Assembly (NCBI GenBank): GCA_035527275.1
Contig: DATLBA010000004.1
Span: 1 to 60,718 of the forward strand
Direction: 5' to 3'
Origin: DATLBA01 sp035527275
GTDB lineage: Bacteria > Planctomycetota > Phycisphaerae > FEN-1346
Length of the DNA: 60,718 bases
This document shows positions 34,436 through 41,900 of the stretch, piece by piece. The first letter of the stretch is position 1. Every line of letters begins with the position of its first letter. The translations under genes were made by a program, and so were the position numbers. The notes beneath the pieces were generated by a model. That model was not told where the DNA came from, ran no database searches, and saw nothing but the letters and a program-made list of their open reading frames with translations.

Positions 34436-35065
34436 ATGAGCCGATACATTCCCAACCTGCTGACGGTCGGCCGGTTCTTCATGGCGATCGGCTTTTTCGT
34501 CGTGCTCGCCTTCTACGACGCCGAGGAGGCGGCCGGGTGGCCCGTGCTGGACATCGCCACCGTCATTTTTCTCGTGGCGGTGTTAACGGACGTGGTGGAT
34601 GGGTATCTTGCGCGGCGGCTGGGCCACGTGACGGCGTTCGGTCGGATCGCCGACCCCTTTGTGGACAAGATTATTATCTGCGGGGCGCTCGCCTACTTTA
34701 TCGGCGGCCAGTTCGTCCGCGTAGGGGAGGGCGGGGCGGCCGAGAATCTGACCGGCTGGGAACCGTGGATGGTCGTCGTGGTGCTGGCCCGGGAACTCCT
34801 GGTGACGGGGATGCGGAGTTTCAGCGAGTCGCACAAGGTCCCCTTTGCCGCCACGCTCAGCGGCAAGGTCAAGATGTTCATCCAGTGCGTGGCCGTGACG
34901 TGGGTCCTTGTCTATGTGGGCCATTACGCGGGCGACGCGAACCCGCCCACCTGGATGGTCGTCGGTCGGGACATCTCGATCTGGGCGGCCACGCTTTTCA
35001 CGGCCCTAAGCGGCCTCGTGTATATCAAGCGGGGCTACCACCTGCTGCGCATGGTGCCAGGCTAA
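34436..35065 (+). CDS. pgsA: CDP-diacylglycerol-glycerol-3-phosphate 3-phosphatidyltransferase
   Basis: 209 residues with several membrane helices. It starts MSRYIPNLLTVGRFFMAIGF and holds the motif DVVDGYLARRLGHVTAFG-RIADPFVDK. VVVVLARELLVTGMRSFSES is the later PgsA block. Makes phosphatidylglycerophosphate. The rimO-pgsA order is widespread, which makes this the main PgsA rather than the copy at 13159. One base after the rimO stop. Confidence 0.9.
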   Translation: MSRYIPNLLTVGRFFMAIGFFVVLAFYDAEEAAGWPVLDIATVIFLVAVLTDVVDGYLARRLGHVTAFGRIADPFVDKIIICGALAYFIGGQFVRVGEGGAAENLTGWEPWMVVVVLARELLVTGMRSFSESHKVPFAATLSGKVKMFIQCVAVTWVLVYVGHYAGDANPPTWMVVGRDISIWAATLFTALSGLVYIKRGYHLLRMVPG

Positions 35066-35096
35066 TCACGAATCCTGCGGATCGAAGGGCGGGAGG

Positions 35097-36116
35097 TCAG
35101 AACGGGGGCTCGGCTTCCTGGTCCCCTGCTACGGCGCCGGCGCCCTGGTAATCGTCCGTGGGCACAGAGGTGAGGGCCTCGCGCGGGGAGGCGGGCGTAA
35201 AGCGCGTGTATTTCCACAGCCAGGTCAGCGGAATTCTTCCGACCGGGCCGTTTCGTTGTTTGGCGATGATGAGGTCGGCCTTTCCTTTCACCTTTTCGTA
35301 GGTTTCGGAGCCCTGCGGGTGGCGCATTTCCTCGCGGTGGAGAATCAGGACGACGTCGGCGTCCTCCTCAAGGGTGCCTGAGTCCCTGAGATCCGCGAGT
35401 CTCGGGCGCATAGATTCTTCGATGGGACGGCGCAATTGTGCAACAGCAATGATTGGGACGGCAAGTGACCTCGCAAGGGACTTCAGGCAGTGACTTATGC
35501 GGCTCATTTTGTAGTAAGGCGTCTCATCGCTTGCGGGCTCCAGCAGATGCACGTAATCAATGACTATAAGATTTGCTTGTCCGCTTTCTACCATGTGTCG
35601 GCATTTTTCGATCAACTGCTCCAGCGAGAGGGCGGGCGTGTCGTCGATGTAGAGAGGCGCCTCAAAGAGCTGCAACGCCGCCAGCTGAACCTTCTGGACC
35701 TCGGCGTTTGAGAGGGTCCCTTTGCGCAGCCGCTGGCCGTCCACGCTTGCGCGCGACGACAGGAGCCGCAGGGCGAGAGCCTCGCGGCTCATTTCGATGC
35801 TGAAGAAGGCGACGGGCTTTTTGAGGTCCACGGCGATGTGCTCGGCGATGTTCAGGACCAGCGCGCTTTTGCCGAAGCTCGGCCGGGACGCCAGGACGAT
35901 CATCTCGCCCGCCTGGAGCCCGCGCGTCATGTCGTCCAGTTCGTAGAACCCGGTTTCGAGCCCCGTGACCGCCCGTCCACCCTGCAAGTCGAGGTCCTGC
36001 AGGATATGACTACAGACAACCTTGATTGTGACAGCCTCTGCGGGTTGGTCGCCTAAGCGAGAAAACCAGTTCTTCTGTTGCTGGGAGTCCGCAGAGGAAA
36101 TGGATGATTCAGGCAT
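35097..36116 (-). CDS. DnaB paralogue lacking the N-terminal domain
   Basis: 339 residues. It corresponds to the DnaB linker plus RecA-like helicase domain: GLETGFYELDDMTRGLQAGE, Walker A SRPSFGKSALVL, NLIVIDYVHLLEP (Walker B) and AKQRNGPVGRIPLTWLW with the finger region. The primase-binding/hexamer-collar N-terminal domain is absent. Identity to the full DnaB at 36150-37577 is mosaic: near-identical over the Walker A half and the C-terminal tail, strongly diverged in between, where base composition also drops. AAGGGAG lies 6 bases before the ATG at 36116. It ends EAEPPF, like the EEIPF of DnaB. It may be a regulator, a helicase for another purpose, or a decaying duplicate; the intact frame and motifs argue against simple decay. 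Confidence 0.8.
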   Translation of the reverse strand: MPESSISSADSQQQKNWFSRLGDQPAEAVTIKVVCSHILQDLDLQGGRAVTGLETGFYELDDMTRGLQAGEMIVLASRPSFGKSALVLNIAEHIAVDLKKPVAFFSIEMSREALALRLLSSRASVDGQRLRKGTLSNAEVQKVQLAALQLFEAPLYIDDTPALSLEQLIEKCRHMVESGQANLIVIDYVHLLEPASDETPYYKMSRISHCLKSLARSLAVPIIAVAQLRRPIEESMRPRLADLRDSGTLEEDADVVLILHREEMRHPQGSETYEKVKGKADLIIAKQRNGPVGRIPLTWLWKYTRFTPASPREALTSVPTDDYQGAGAVAGDQEAEPPF

Positions 36117-36149
36117 TGTATTCTCCCTTGGCATCAATAACGAATTTCC

Positions 36150-37577
36150 TTAAAATGGAATCTCCTCCTTGTCGCCCTCCGCTTCGCCTGCCACGGCGCC
36201 GGCGCCCTGGTAATCGTCCGTGGGCGCCGGGGTGAGGGCCTCGCGCGGGGAGGCGGGCTTGAAGCGCGTGTATGACCACTGCCAAGTCAGCGGAATGGTT
36301 CCGACGGGGCCGTTTCGCTGTTTTTCGATGATGAGGTCGGCCTTGCCTTTTTCCTGCGTGTAATTATCGCTCTTCGGGTCCATGTACATGGACGCACGAT
36401 GAAGGAGCATGACGACGTCGGCGTCCTGCTCGATGGCACCGGATTCGCGGAGGTCGCTCAATCGCGGTCGGCTGCGTTCCTCGCTTTCGCGCCGGAGTTG
36501 GGAGACGGCCAGGACCGGCACGTTCAGTTCGCGCGCCAGCGACTTGAGGCCCCGGCTGATGCCGGCCACTTCGACCTGGCGGTTCTCTTCGCGCCGGCCG
36601 CTGGTCATCAGTTGAAGGTAATCGACGATGATGAGTTTGATGTCGTGGCGGGCCAGCAGCCGCCGCGCCTTCGCCCGGAGACCAATGATGCGCAGGCCCG
36701 GCGTGTCGTCGATGTAGAGCGGCGCCTGGTAGAGGACGTTCGCCGCCTGCTGAACCTTCTGGACCTCGGCGTTTGAGAGGATGCCTTTGCGCAGCCGCTG
36801 GCCATCCACTTGCGCGCGTGAGGACAGGAGCCTGAGGGCGAGGGCCTCGCGGCTCATTTCGATGCTGAAGAAGGCGACGGGCTTTTCGAGGTCCACGGCG
36901 ATGTGCTCGGCGATGTTCAGGACCAGCGCGCTTTTGCCGACGCTCGGCCGGGACGCCAGGACGATCATCTCGCCCGCCTGGAGCCCGCGCATCATGTCGT
37001 CCAGTTCGTAGAACCCGGTTTCGAGCCCCGTGACGGCGCGGCCGCCCTGAAGGTCCAGCGCCTTCATCACCTGGCTGAGGATGGCGCGCACGTCCACCGC
37101 CTGCCCCACAATCTGGCGCTCGGTGACCTCGAAGATTCGTTTCTCGCACCGGTCGAGCACGTCATCAACCGAGTCGCCGGAGGCGTGCGCGTCGCGGATG
37201 ATTTCGCCCGCCGCCTGAATCAGCCCCCGCAAAAGCGCCTTGTCCTTGACCACGCGGGCGTAGTATTCGGCGTTGGCGGCCGAGGCGACGCTGTTATAGA
37301 CGTCCACGATGTATTCCCGGCCTCCGATCTCCTCCAGTTTGCCGGCATCGCGGAGGGCCTGCTCCAGCAGCACGCCGTCAAGCGGCTTATTCTCCTCGAA
37401 ACTTTTCTTCAGGAACTGGAAGATCGTGCGATGTTCCTGCCGGAAGAAGCAATCCTCATCGACCAATTCAAGACACAGCCCGAGCGCCTCGGGATTCATC
37501 ATCATGGAGCCCAGCGCAGCCATTTCGGCCTCAAGGCTGTGAGGGGGGACCTTGTCGAGTAACGTGTCGTCCGGCAT
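36150..37577 (-). CDS. dnaB: Replicative DNA helicase DnaB
   Basis: 475 residues. N-terminal domain: PPHSLEAEMAALGSMMMNPE. Linker region around FEVTERQIVGQAVDVRAIL. RecA domain: ASRPSVGKSALVL (Walker A), IDYLQLM (Walker B), QLRRESEERSRPRLSDLRES and IEKQRNGPVGTI (arginine finger area). Unwinds DNA at the fork as a hexamer. The C-terminus DKEEIPF resembles the acidic-hydrophobic tip of SSB (the SSB encoded here ends DDTIPF). The ATG at 37577 is preferred to the TTG at 37595. Upstream of its truncated paralogue by 33 bases and downstream of rplI. Confidence 0.95.
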   Translation of the reverse strand: MPDDTLLDKVPPHSLEAEMAALGSMMMNPEALGLCLELVDEDCFFRQEHRTIFQFLKKSFEENKPLDGVLLEQALRDAGKLEEIGGREYIVDVYNSVASAANAEYYARVVKDKALLRGLIQAAGEIIRDAHASGDSVDDVLDRCEKRIFEVTERQIVGQAVDVRAILSQVMKALDLQGGRAVTGLETGFYELDDMMRGLQAGEMIVLASRPSVGKSALVLNIAEHIAVDLEKPVAFFSIEMSREALALRLLSSRAQVDGQRLRKGILSNAEVQKVQQAANVLYQAPLYIDDTPGLRIIGLRAKARRLLARHDIKLIIVDYLQLMTSGRREENRQVEVAGISRGLKSLARELNVPVLAVSQLRRESEERSRPRLSDLRESGAIEQDADVVMLLHRASMYMDPKSDNYTQEKGKADLIIEKQRNGPVGTIPLTWQWSYTRFKPASPREALTPAPTDDYQGAGAVAGEAEGDKEEIPF

Positions 37578-37752
37578 CGCACACCCGGTTGCCAATAGCC
37601 GACGCGAAGGTGCCTCGCGGTTCGGCCATGGAGACTGTCTATACCCGACCGGCGTCCGGCTTGCAAGGGATTTGAGGGGCCCGCCGCGGCCGCGCGGCCA
37701 AAAAGGGGGAGGGACCTCGCGCCGCTGCGGCTTCCGATCCCTTTTCTTCGCC

Positions 37753-38196
37753 TTACACGGGCACGACCCAGACGTCTATTTCCGCCTCTACGCCGGGAGC
37801 CAGATGGATCGGGACGCGGAACTTGTCCAGCGTTCGAATCGGCGCCGCCAGCGCCACCTGCTCCGGCCGGATGTCATACCCTTCGGCCGCCAGCGCATCG
37901 ACGATGTGCTTTTCGGTGACCGAACCGAACAGGTGGCCCAATTCATTCGCCTTGGCCTTGATGGTCACGGACGCGCTGCTCAATCGCGCGGCCGTTTGCT
38001 TGAGGCTTCCCAGGTGCTCCTTCTCGCGCTGTTCGCGCTCGAGGCGTTCTTTTTCGATGCGCTTCAGATTCGCAAGATTCGGTTCGACGGCCAGTTGTTT
38101 CGGCAAAAGGTGATTTCTCGCATACCCGTCGGGCACCTCGACCGTGTCGCCGATCGACCCCAGGTCGCGCACGTCCTGTCGCAGCAAGACTTTCAT
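37753..38196 (-). CDS. rplI: 50S ribosomal protein L9
   Basis: 147 residues starting MKVLLRQDVRDLGSIGDTVE with the L9 signature GYARNHLLPKQLAVEPN. The long connecting helix (KRIEKERLEREQREKEHLGS) and the C-terminal domain (GHLFGSVTEKHIVDALAAEG) are present. A standard neighbour of rpsR and ssb. Upstream in-frame codons exist but the family start is 38196. Confidence 0.95.
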   Translation of the reverse strand: MKVLLRQDVRDLGSIGDTVEVPDGYARNHLLPKQLAVEPNLANLKRIEKERLEREQREKEHLGSLKQTAARLSSASVTIKAKANELGHLFGSVTEKHIVDALAAEGYDIRPEQVALAAPIRTLDKFRVPIHLAPGVEAEIDVWVVPV

Positions 38197-38240
38197 CGTC
38201 GCATCTCCCGTAGCGGGGGGCGCCGGCGCCCCCGTGCCCA

Positions 38241-38492
38241 TCAACTCGTGTACGGCAGCAGGCCCAGGAACCGGGCCCGCTTCAGCGCCCGCTTCGCGAC
38301 GCGCTGGTGGCGGGCGCAGTTGCCGCTCCGCTTGCGGCTCAGCATTTTGCCCCGCGTGGTGATTAGTTTCTGGAGCGTCTGCGTGTCCTTGTAATCGATG
38401 TGGGTGACCTTCTCACGGCAGAATCGGCACTTCGCCCGCTCGCGGAAACCCACGAACTTCCGCCGCTTTCCTTCTTTCCTTATCTGAGCCAC
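38241..38492 (-). CDS. rpsR: 30S ribosomal protein S18
   Basis: 83 residues with CRFCREKVTHIDYKDTQTLQ (a Cys-x2-Cys pair, as in zinc-type S18) and GNCARHQRVAKRALKRARFL, GLLPYTS at the end. Lies between ssb and rplI in the normal order. Confidence 0.95.
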   Translation of the reverse strand: MAQIRKEGKRRKFVGFRERAKCRFCREKVTHIDYKDTQTLQKLITTRGKMLSRKRSGNCARHQRVAKRALKRARFLGLLPYTS

Positions 38493-38537
38493 TCCTACCT
38501 CCTTCGCCCCCGCCTGCCAGGATTTGGCGGGCAGGGC

Positions 38538-39011
38538 CTAGAACGGGATCGTGTCGTCCTCAACGTCCTCACTGTAATCGTAACCGCTTTCAGCGGTCTG
38601 GTCCTCGGCTCCGGCCGCTTCCTGTCGCTGAACGTCCTTGCCCGCCGTGGCGGGCGTGCTGCGCGGCCCGGTTTGGTCGCCGGCCCGGCCGAGAAACTGG
38701 AACCGCTCCACCGTCACCTCGAGTTTGCTGCGCTTCTTGCCGTCGGGCCCGTCCCACGTGCGGAAGGTCAGGCGACCCTCGACGAACAGGGGTCGGCCTT
38801 TGGTCATATATTTGGCAAGCGTCTCGGCGCTTCGCGCCCACGCCGTGCAATCGACGAAACAGACCTCTTCCCTTTTTTGGCCGTCCTGGCCGGCCCACTG
38901 CCGGTTGACGGCCATGCCGAAATCGCAAACGGCGACCTGGTTCGGCGTGTACCGCAGTTGCGGGTCGCGCGTCAGGTTTCCGATTAAAAGGACGCGATTA
39001 AAATTGGCCAT
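38538..39011 (-). CDS. ssb: Single-stranded DNA-binding protein
   Basis: 157 residues. OB-fold: NRVLLIGNLTRDPQLRYTPN, DFGMAVNRQW, VDCTAWARSAETLAKYMTKG and FVEGRLTFRTWDG. A Gly/Gln/Ala-rich linker is followed by an acidic tip ending DDTIPF, the protein-interaction tail. Located between rpsF and rpsR, as in most bacteria. Confidence 0.95.
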   Translation of the reverse strand: MANFNRVLLIGNLTRDPQLRYTPNQVAVCDFGMAVNRQWAGQDGQKREEVCFVDCTAWARSAETLAKYMTKGRPLFVEGRLTFRTWDGPDGKKRSKLEVTVERFQFLGRAGDQTGPRSTPATAGKDVQRQEAAGAEDQTAESGYDYSEDVEDDTIPF

Positions 39012-39037
39012 TTCAGTACTCCTTTGGCTGGGGCCGC

Positions 39038-39053
39038 TCCCGATTCATCGGGA
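39038..39053. repeat. TCCCGAT/ATCGGGA-type palindrome between rpsF and ssb
   Basis: TCCCGAT-TC-ATCGGGA, a 7-base-pair stem in the rpsF-ssb gap. Member of the dispersed family. Confidence 0.55.
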
Positions 39054-39086
39054 CTAGTCCGCCTCCATCCGCCTGCGGGCAGAAGC

Positions 39087-39566
39087 CTACGGCGGAGGCC
39101 CGTCGGCTTCGTCGGGCGCCGCGGCCTGGGGCTCGTCGGCTTCGTCGGGCGCCGCGGCCTGGGGCTCGTCGGCCGGTTTCTCATCGAGTGCGGCCGCCAG
39201 TTTTTGGGCGACCTCCTCGTGGACGTCCTCGCCCAACTGCATCCGCATATCCGCCACCGTGAAGTGGGAGGCTCGGAGGACGATCGCCCGCAGCACCTTC
39301 TCCGACAGTTGGCAGTCGCGCTCGATCTCCACCACGGCGCTGCCGTCCGTCAGGCAGAAGAAACTCAACACATACGTGCCGCGCTTCCGCTTTCCGATCG
39401 GGTAGGCCAGTTTTCGCTCGTCCCACCGGGTAATGCCGACCACCTCGGCGCCGTGGCGCGTCAGAATCCCCGTCAGATGTTTCGAGAGGTCGTCCCAGGC
39501 GGCGGCGTCGCCGGGGTCCACAAGAAACATCGCCTCATACACGCGAATCTCGCTCTCGTTCGCCAT
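39087..39566 (-). CDS. rpsF: 30S ribosomal protein S6 with extended acidic tail
   Basis: 159 residues. IRVYEAMFLVDPGDAA, ITRWDERKLAYPIGKRKRGT and LVL..FTVADMRMQ mark S6. The tail is Asp/Glu/Ala/Pro-rich and contains two exact copies of an 11-residue unit (DEPQAAAPDEA), coded by a 33-base tandem repeat. S6 tails vary and in some species are modified by glutamate ligation. Start at 39566 (an upstream in-frame Met at 39587 is possible). Confidence 0.93.
   Translation of the reverse strand: MANESEIRVYEAMFLVDPGDAAAWDDLSKHLTGILTRHGAEVVGITRWDERKLAYPIGKRKRGTYVLSFFCLTDGSAVVEIERDCQLSEKVLRAIVLRASHFTVADMRMQLGEDVHEEVAQKLAAALDEKPADEPQAAAPDEADEPQAAAPDEADGPPP
39102..39167. repeat. 33-base tandem repeat, two copies, in rpsF tail
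   Basis: Two back-to-back identical 33-base units (39102-39134 and 39135-39167) inside the coding sequence, keeping frame; a recent slippage product by appearance. Confidence 0.8.
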
Positions 39567-39593
39567 ACGTTTCCTGGTTGCCTCCAATGTCTG

Positions 39594-40193
39594 CTAGGCT
39601 TCGCTTGCCGGGTTGAACCGGTTCATGGCCGCTTCAAGACCCTCGGTTATCCAGCATTCCACCGCGTCGGCCGCTCGGGCCACCGCCTCGGCGACCGCCG
39701 GCCTCTCTTCCTGTGTGAACGGCGACAGCACGAACTCGGCGTGCTTGCCCGCCATGGCGGGCTGTTCGGCAGCCGGGGCCGGCCCGACGCCCACCCGAAG
39801 CCGCGAAAACGCTTCGTGGCCCAGGTGCTCGATCACCGAGGCCAGTCCGTTGTGCCCGCCGTCGGACCCGCTCCCGCGGATCCGAATCCGACCCAACTCC
39901 AGGTTCAGGTCGTCCACCAGGACCAGCAGGTCCTCGTTTTCGACCTTCCAGAAGTCCACCAGTTGCCGCACCGCCACGCCGGACCGGTTCATGTAGGTCA
40001 AGGGCCGGGCTAGAACGACCTTCCGCCGGTCCAGTCCCGACTTGTCGGGATCGGCCACCTCGGCGTCGAATTTCTGTTTCCAGGGTCCGGCGCCGACCCG
40101 GTCGGCCAGTTCGTCCGCGATGCGCCAGCCGATGTTGTGCCGCGTCTCGGCGTATCGGACCTCCGGATTACCCAATCCCACGATCAGTTTCAT
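39594..40193 (-). CDS. pth: Peptidyl-tRNA hydrolase
   Basis: 199 residues. KLIVGLGNPEVRYAETRHNI holds the catalytic His; LTYMNRSGVAV, VDDLNLELGRIRIRGSGSDG and GHNGLASVIEHLG are later blocks. Releases peptides from tRNA. A short stretch DPDKSGLD (about residues 48-55) is encoded by a palindrome at 40035-40050 and has no counterpart in the usual family pattern. The C-terminus extends about 10 residues more than E. coli Pth. Confidence 0.95.
   Translation of the reverse strand: MKLIVGLGNPEVRYAETRHNIGWRIADELADRVGAGPWKQKFDAEVADPDKSGLDRRKVVLARPLTYMNRSGVAVRQLVDFWKVENEDLLVLVDDLNLELGRIRIRGSGSDGGHNGLASVIEHLGHEAFSRLRVGVGPAPAAEQPAMAGKHAEFVLSPFTQEERPAVAEAVARAADAVECWITEGLEAAMNRFNPASEA
40035..40050. repeat. 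TCCCGAT/ATCGGGA-type palindrome inside pth
   Basis: TCCCGAC-TT-GTCGGGA, a 7-base-pair inverted repeat within the coding sequence of pth. Confidence 0.55.
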
Positions 40194-40222
40194 CGGAGCA
40201 GGTCTGCCCGCGATTCAGGGGC

Positions 40223-40915
40223 CTACTGACCCCGCTTGCGGGCCGAAGCCTTCGGCGGAGGGCCCCGTTCCTCTTCGGGTTCCTCGGCCTCCTCCTTCTC
40301 CTTTCGCCCGACGAGTTCGGGCTCCTCGGCCTCGGCGGCCGGTGCCGCTTCCTCTTCCACGGCGGCCTCGGCTGCCGCCGCTGTCAGCGCTGCCACAATC
40401 GTCTCCGGGTCCGTCAGCACCTTGACGCCTTCCAGCGCATCGAGGTCCGAGACGTGCACCGTGTCGCCCATTTCCATGTCGGCCGTCTGGGCGATGATCT
40501 CCTCGGGGATGTCGCCCGGCAGGCACTCGACCTCGACGGCGCCGAGCGTTTGCTGGAGGACGGCGTGCTCCACCTTCGGTTTACCCTTCAGCGTAATCGG
40601 GACCTCGAGGGTCAGTTTCTCGTCCATCGCGACGCGCTGGAAGTCGGCGTGGACGATCTGGGTCCCCAGAGCGTCGTACTGGACCTCTTTGAGGAGCACC
40701 GGTTCTTTCTTGTGCCCGATGTTGAGTTCGAACATGCGGCCGTGATGGCGCAAGGCCCCTTCGAGTTCTTCGTAAGAGACCTGAACAGCCTCCGTTTTTT
40801 CCTTGTGGCCATAAAGGACCGCGGGCACTTCGCCTTCGGCTCTCAGGCGGCGGCAGGCCCGGGTTCCGTTCGCTTTCCGTTTCTTTGCGTGGAACGTTTT
40901 GCTGGCGGTCGGCAC
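40223..40915 (-). CDS. rplY: 50S ribosomal protein L25 (CTC form)
   Basis: 230 residues: an L25 domain (NGTRACRRLRAEGEVPAVLYG, VQYDALGTQIVHADFQRV) plus the C-terminal TL5/CTC domain (KGKPKVEHAVLQQTLGAVEV, LPGDIPEEI). It ends in an acidic then basic tail (EEEAAPAAEAEEPE...ASARKRGQ). Binds 5S rRNA. Sits between prs and pth, the common order. Confidence 0.93.
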   Translation of the reverse strand: MPTASKTFHAKKRKANGTRACRRLRAEGEVPAVLYGHKEKTEAVQVSYEELEGALRHHGRMFELNIGHKKEPVLLKEVQYDALGTQIVHADFQRVAMDEKLTLEVPITLKGKPKVEHAVLQQTLGAVEVECLPGDIPEEIIAQTADMEMGDTVHVSDLDALEGVKVLTDPETIVAALTAAAAEAAVEEEAAPAAEAEEPELVGRKEKEEAEEPEEERGPPPKASARKRGQ

Positions 40916-40931
40916 GTCCGGCTCCTTTCCG

Positions 40932-41900
40932 TCACGCCTTTTCGGCGCGTTCCGGTTTCACTGTGTCAAACAATTCGCTCACGGACCGGTGCTGGTGAAT
41001 GCGCTGAATGGCTTCGCCCAACAGTTCCGCGATGCTGAGCACGTGGATATTGTCGAGTTTCTTCGCCCGCTCGCAGAGCGGAATGGAGTCGGTCACCGCA
41101 ATGGCGCGGATCGGCGCCTTGGCGAGACGCTTGACCGACCCCTCGCAGAAAACCGGATGGGTCGCGGCCACGTAAATGTCGCGGGCGCCGTACTCTTTCA
41201 GAAGCACCGATGCTTCCGACACCGTCGAACCGCTCGCAATCATGTCGTCCACCATCAGGACGTTGCGTCCTTCGACCGACCCGATCAGCGCGGCCGCCCG
41301 CACCGACTGTCCCGACAGGCGCTCTTTGTCGACGATCGCGAGGTCTCCGCCGAGAATCTGCGCGTACACGCGGGCGATCTTCACGTTTCCCACGTCCGGC
41401 GACACCACCGTCAGGTCCGCGACCCCGAGGCTCCGGTAATGCCTGGCAAAGACGGGTTCGGCCAGCAGGTGGTCGAGCGGAATGTCGAAGAAACCCTGGA
41501 TCTGATAGGCGTGCAGGTCCACCGTCAGGATGCGGTCGGCCCCGGCCGCCTCGAGCATGTTTGCCACGAGTTTCGCGCTGATGGGCACGCGCCCCTCGTC
41601 CTTGCGATCCTGCCGCGCGTAGCCGTAGTAGGGAATCACCGCCGTCACGCGCTCGGCGCTGGCCCGGTGGGCCGCGTCGATCATCAAAAGCAGTTCCATC
41701 AGATTGTCGTTCTGCGGCGCGCAGGTCGGCTGGACGATGAAGATGTCCCGCCCGCGAATGTCCTCGTCAATCTTGACGAATGATTCGCCGTCCGGAAAAT
41801 GGGTGACGGGCGCCTTGCCGAGCGGCTTGCCGAGGTAGGCAGCGATGGCTTCCGCCAGCGGCCGGTTCGCGCTTCCCGAAAAGATCTTTAGTTCGTCCAT
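40932..41900 (-). CDS. prs: Ribose-phosphate pyrophosphokinase
   Basis: 322 residues. IFSGSANRPLAEAIAAYLGK, FPDGESFVKIDEDIRGRDIF, YYGYARQDRKDEGRVPISAK (catalytic loop region) and the PRPP-binding loop NVLMVDDMIASGSTVSEA. Makes PRPP from ribose-5-phosphate and ATP. The ATG overlaps the glmU stop (TAATG), so the pair is translationally coupled. Confidence 0.95.
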   Translation of the reverse strand: MDELKIFSGSANRPLAEAIAAYLGKPLGKAPVTHFPDGESFVKIDEDIRGRDIFIVQPTCAPQNDNLMELLLMIDAAHRASAERVTAVIPYYGYARQDRKDEGRVPISAKLVANMLEAAGADRILTVDLHAYQIQGFFDIPLDHLLAEPVFARHYRSLGVADLTVVSPDVGNVKIARVYAQILGGDLAIVDKERLSGQSVRAAALIGSVEGRNVLMVDDMIASGSTVSEASVLLKEYGARDIYVAATHPVFCEGSVKRLAKAPIRAIAVTDSIPLCERAKKLDNIHVLSIAELLGEAIQRIHQHRSVSELFDTVKPERAEKA

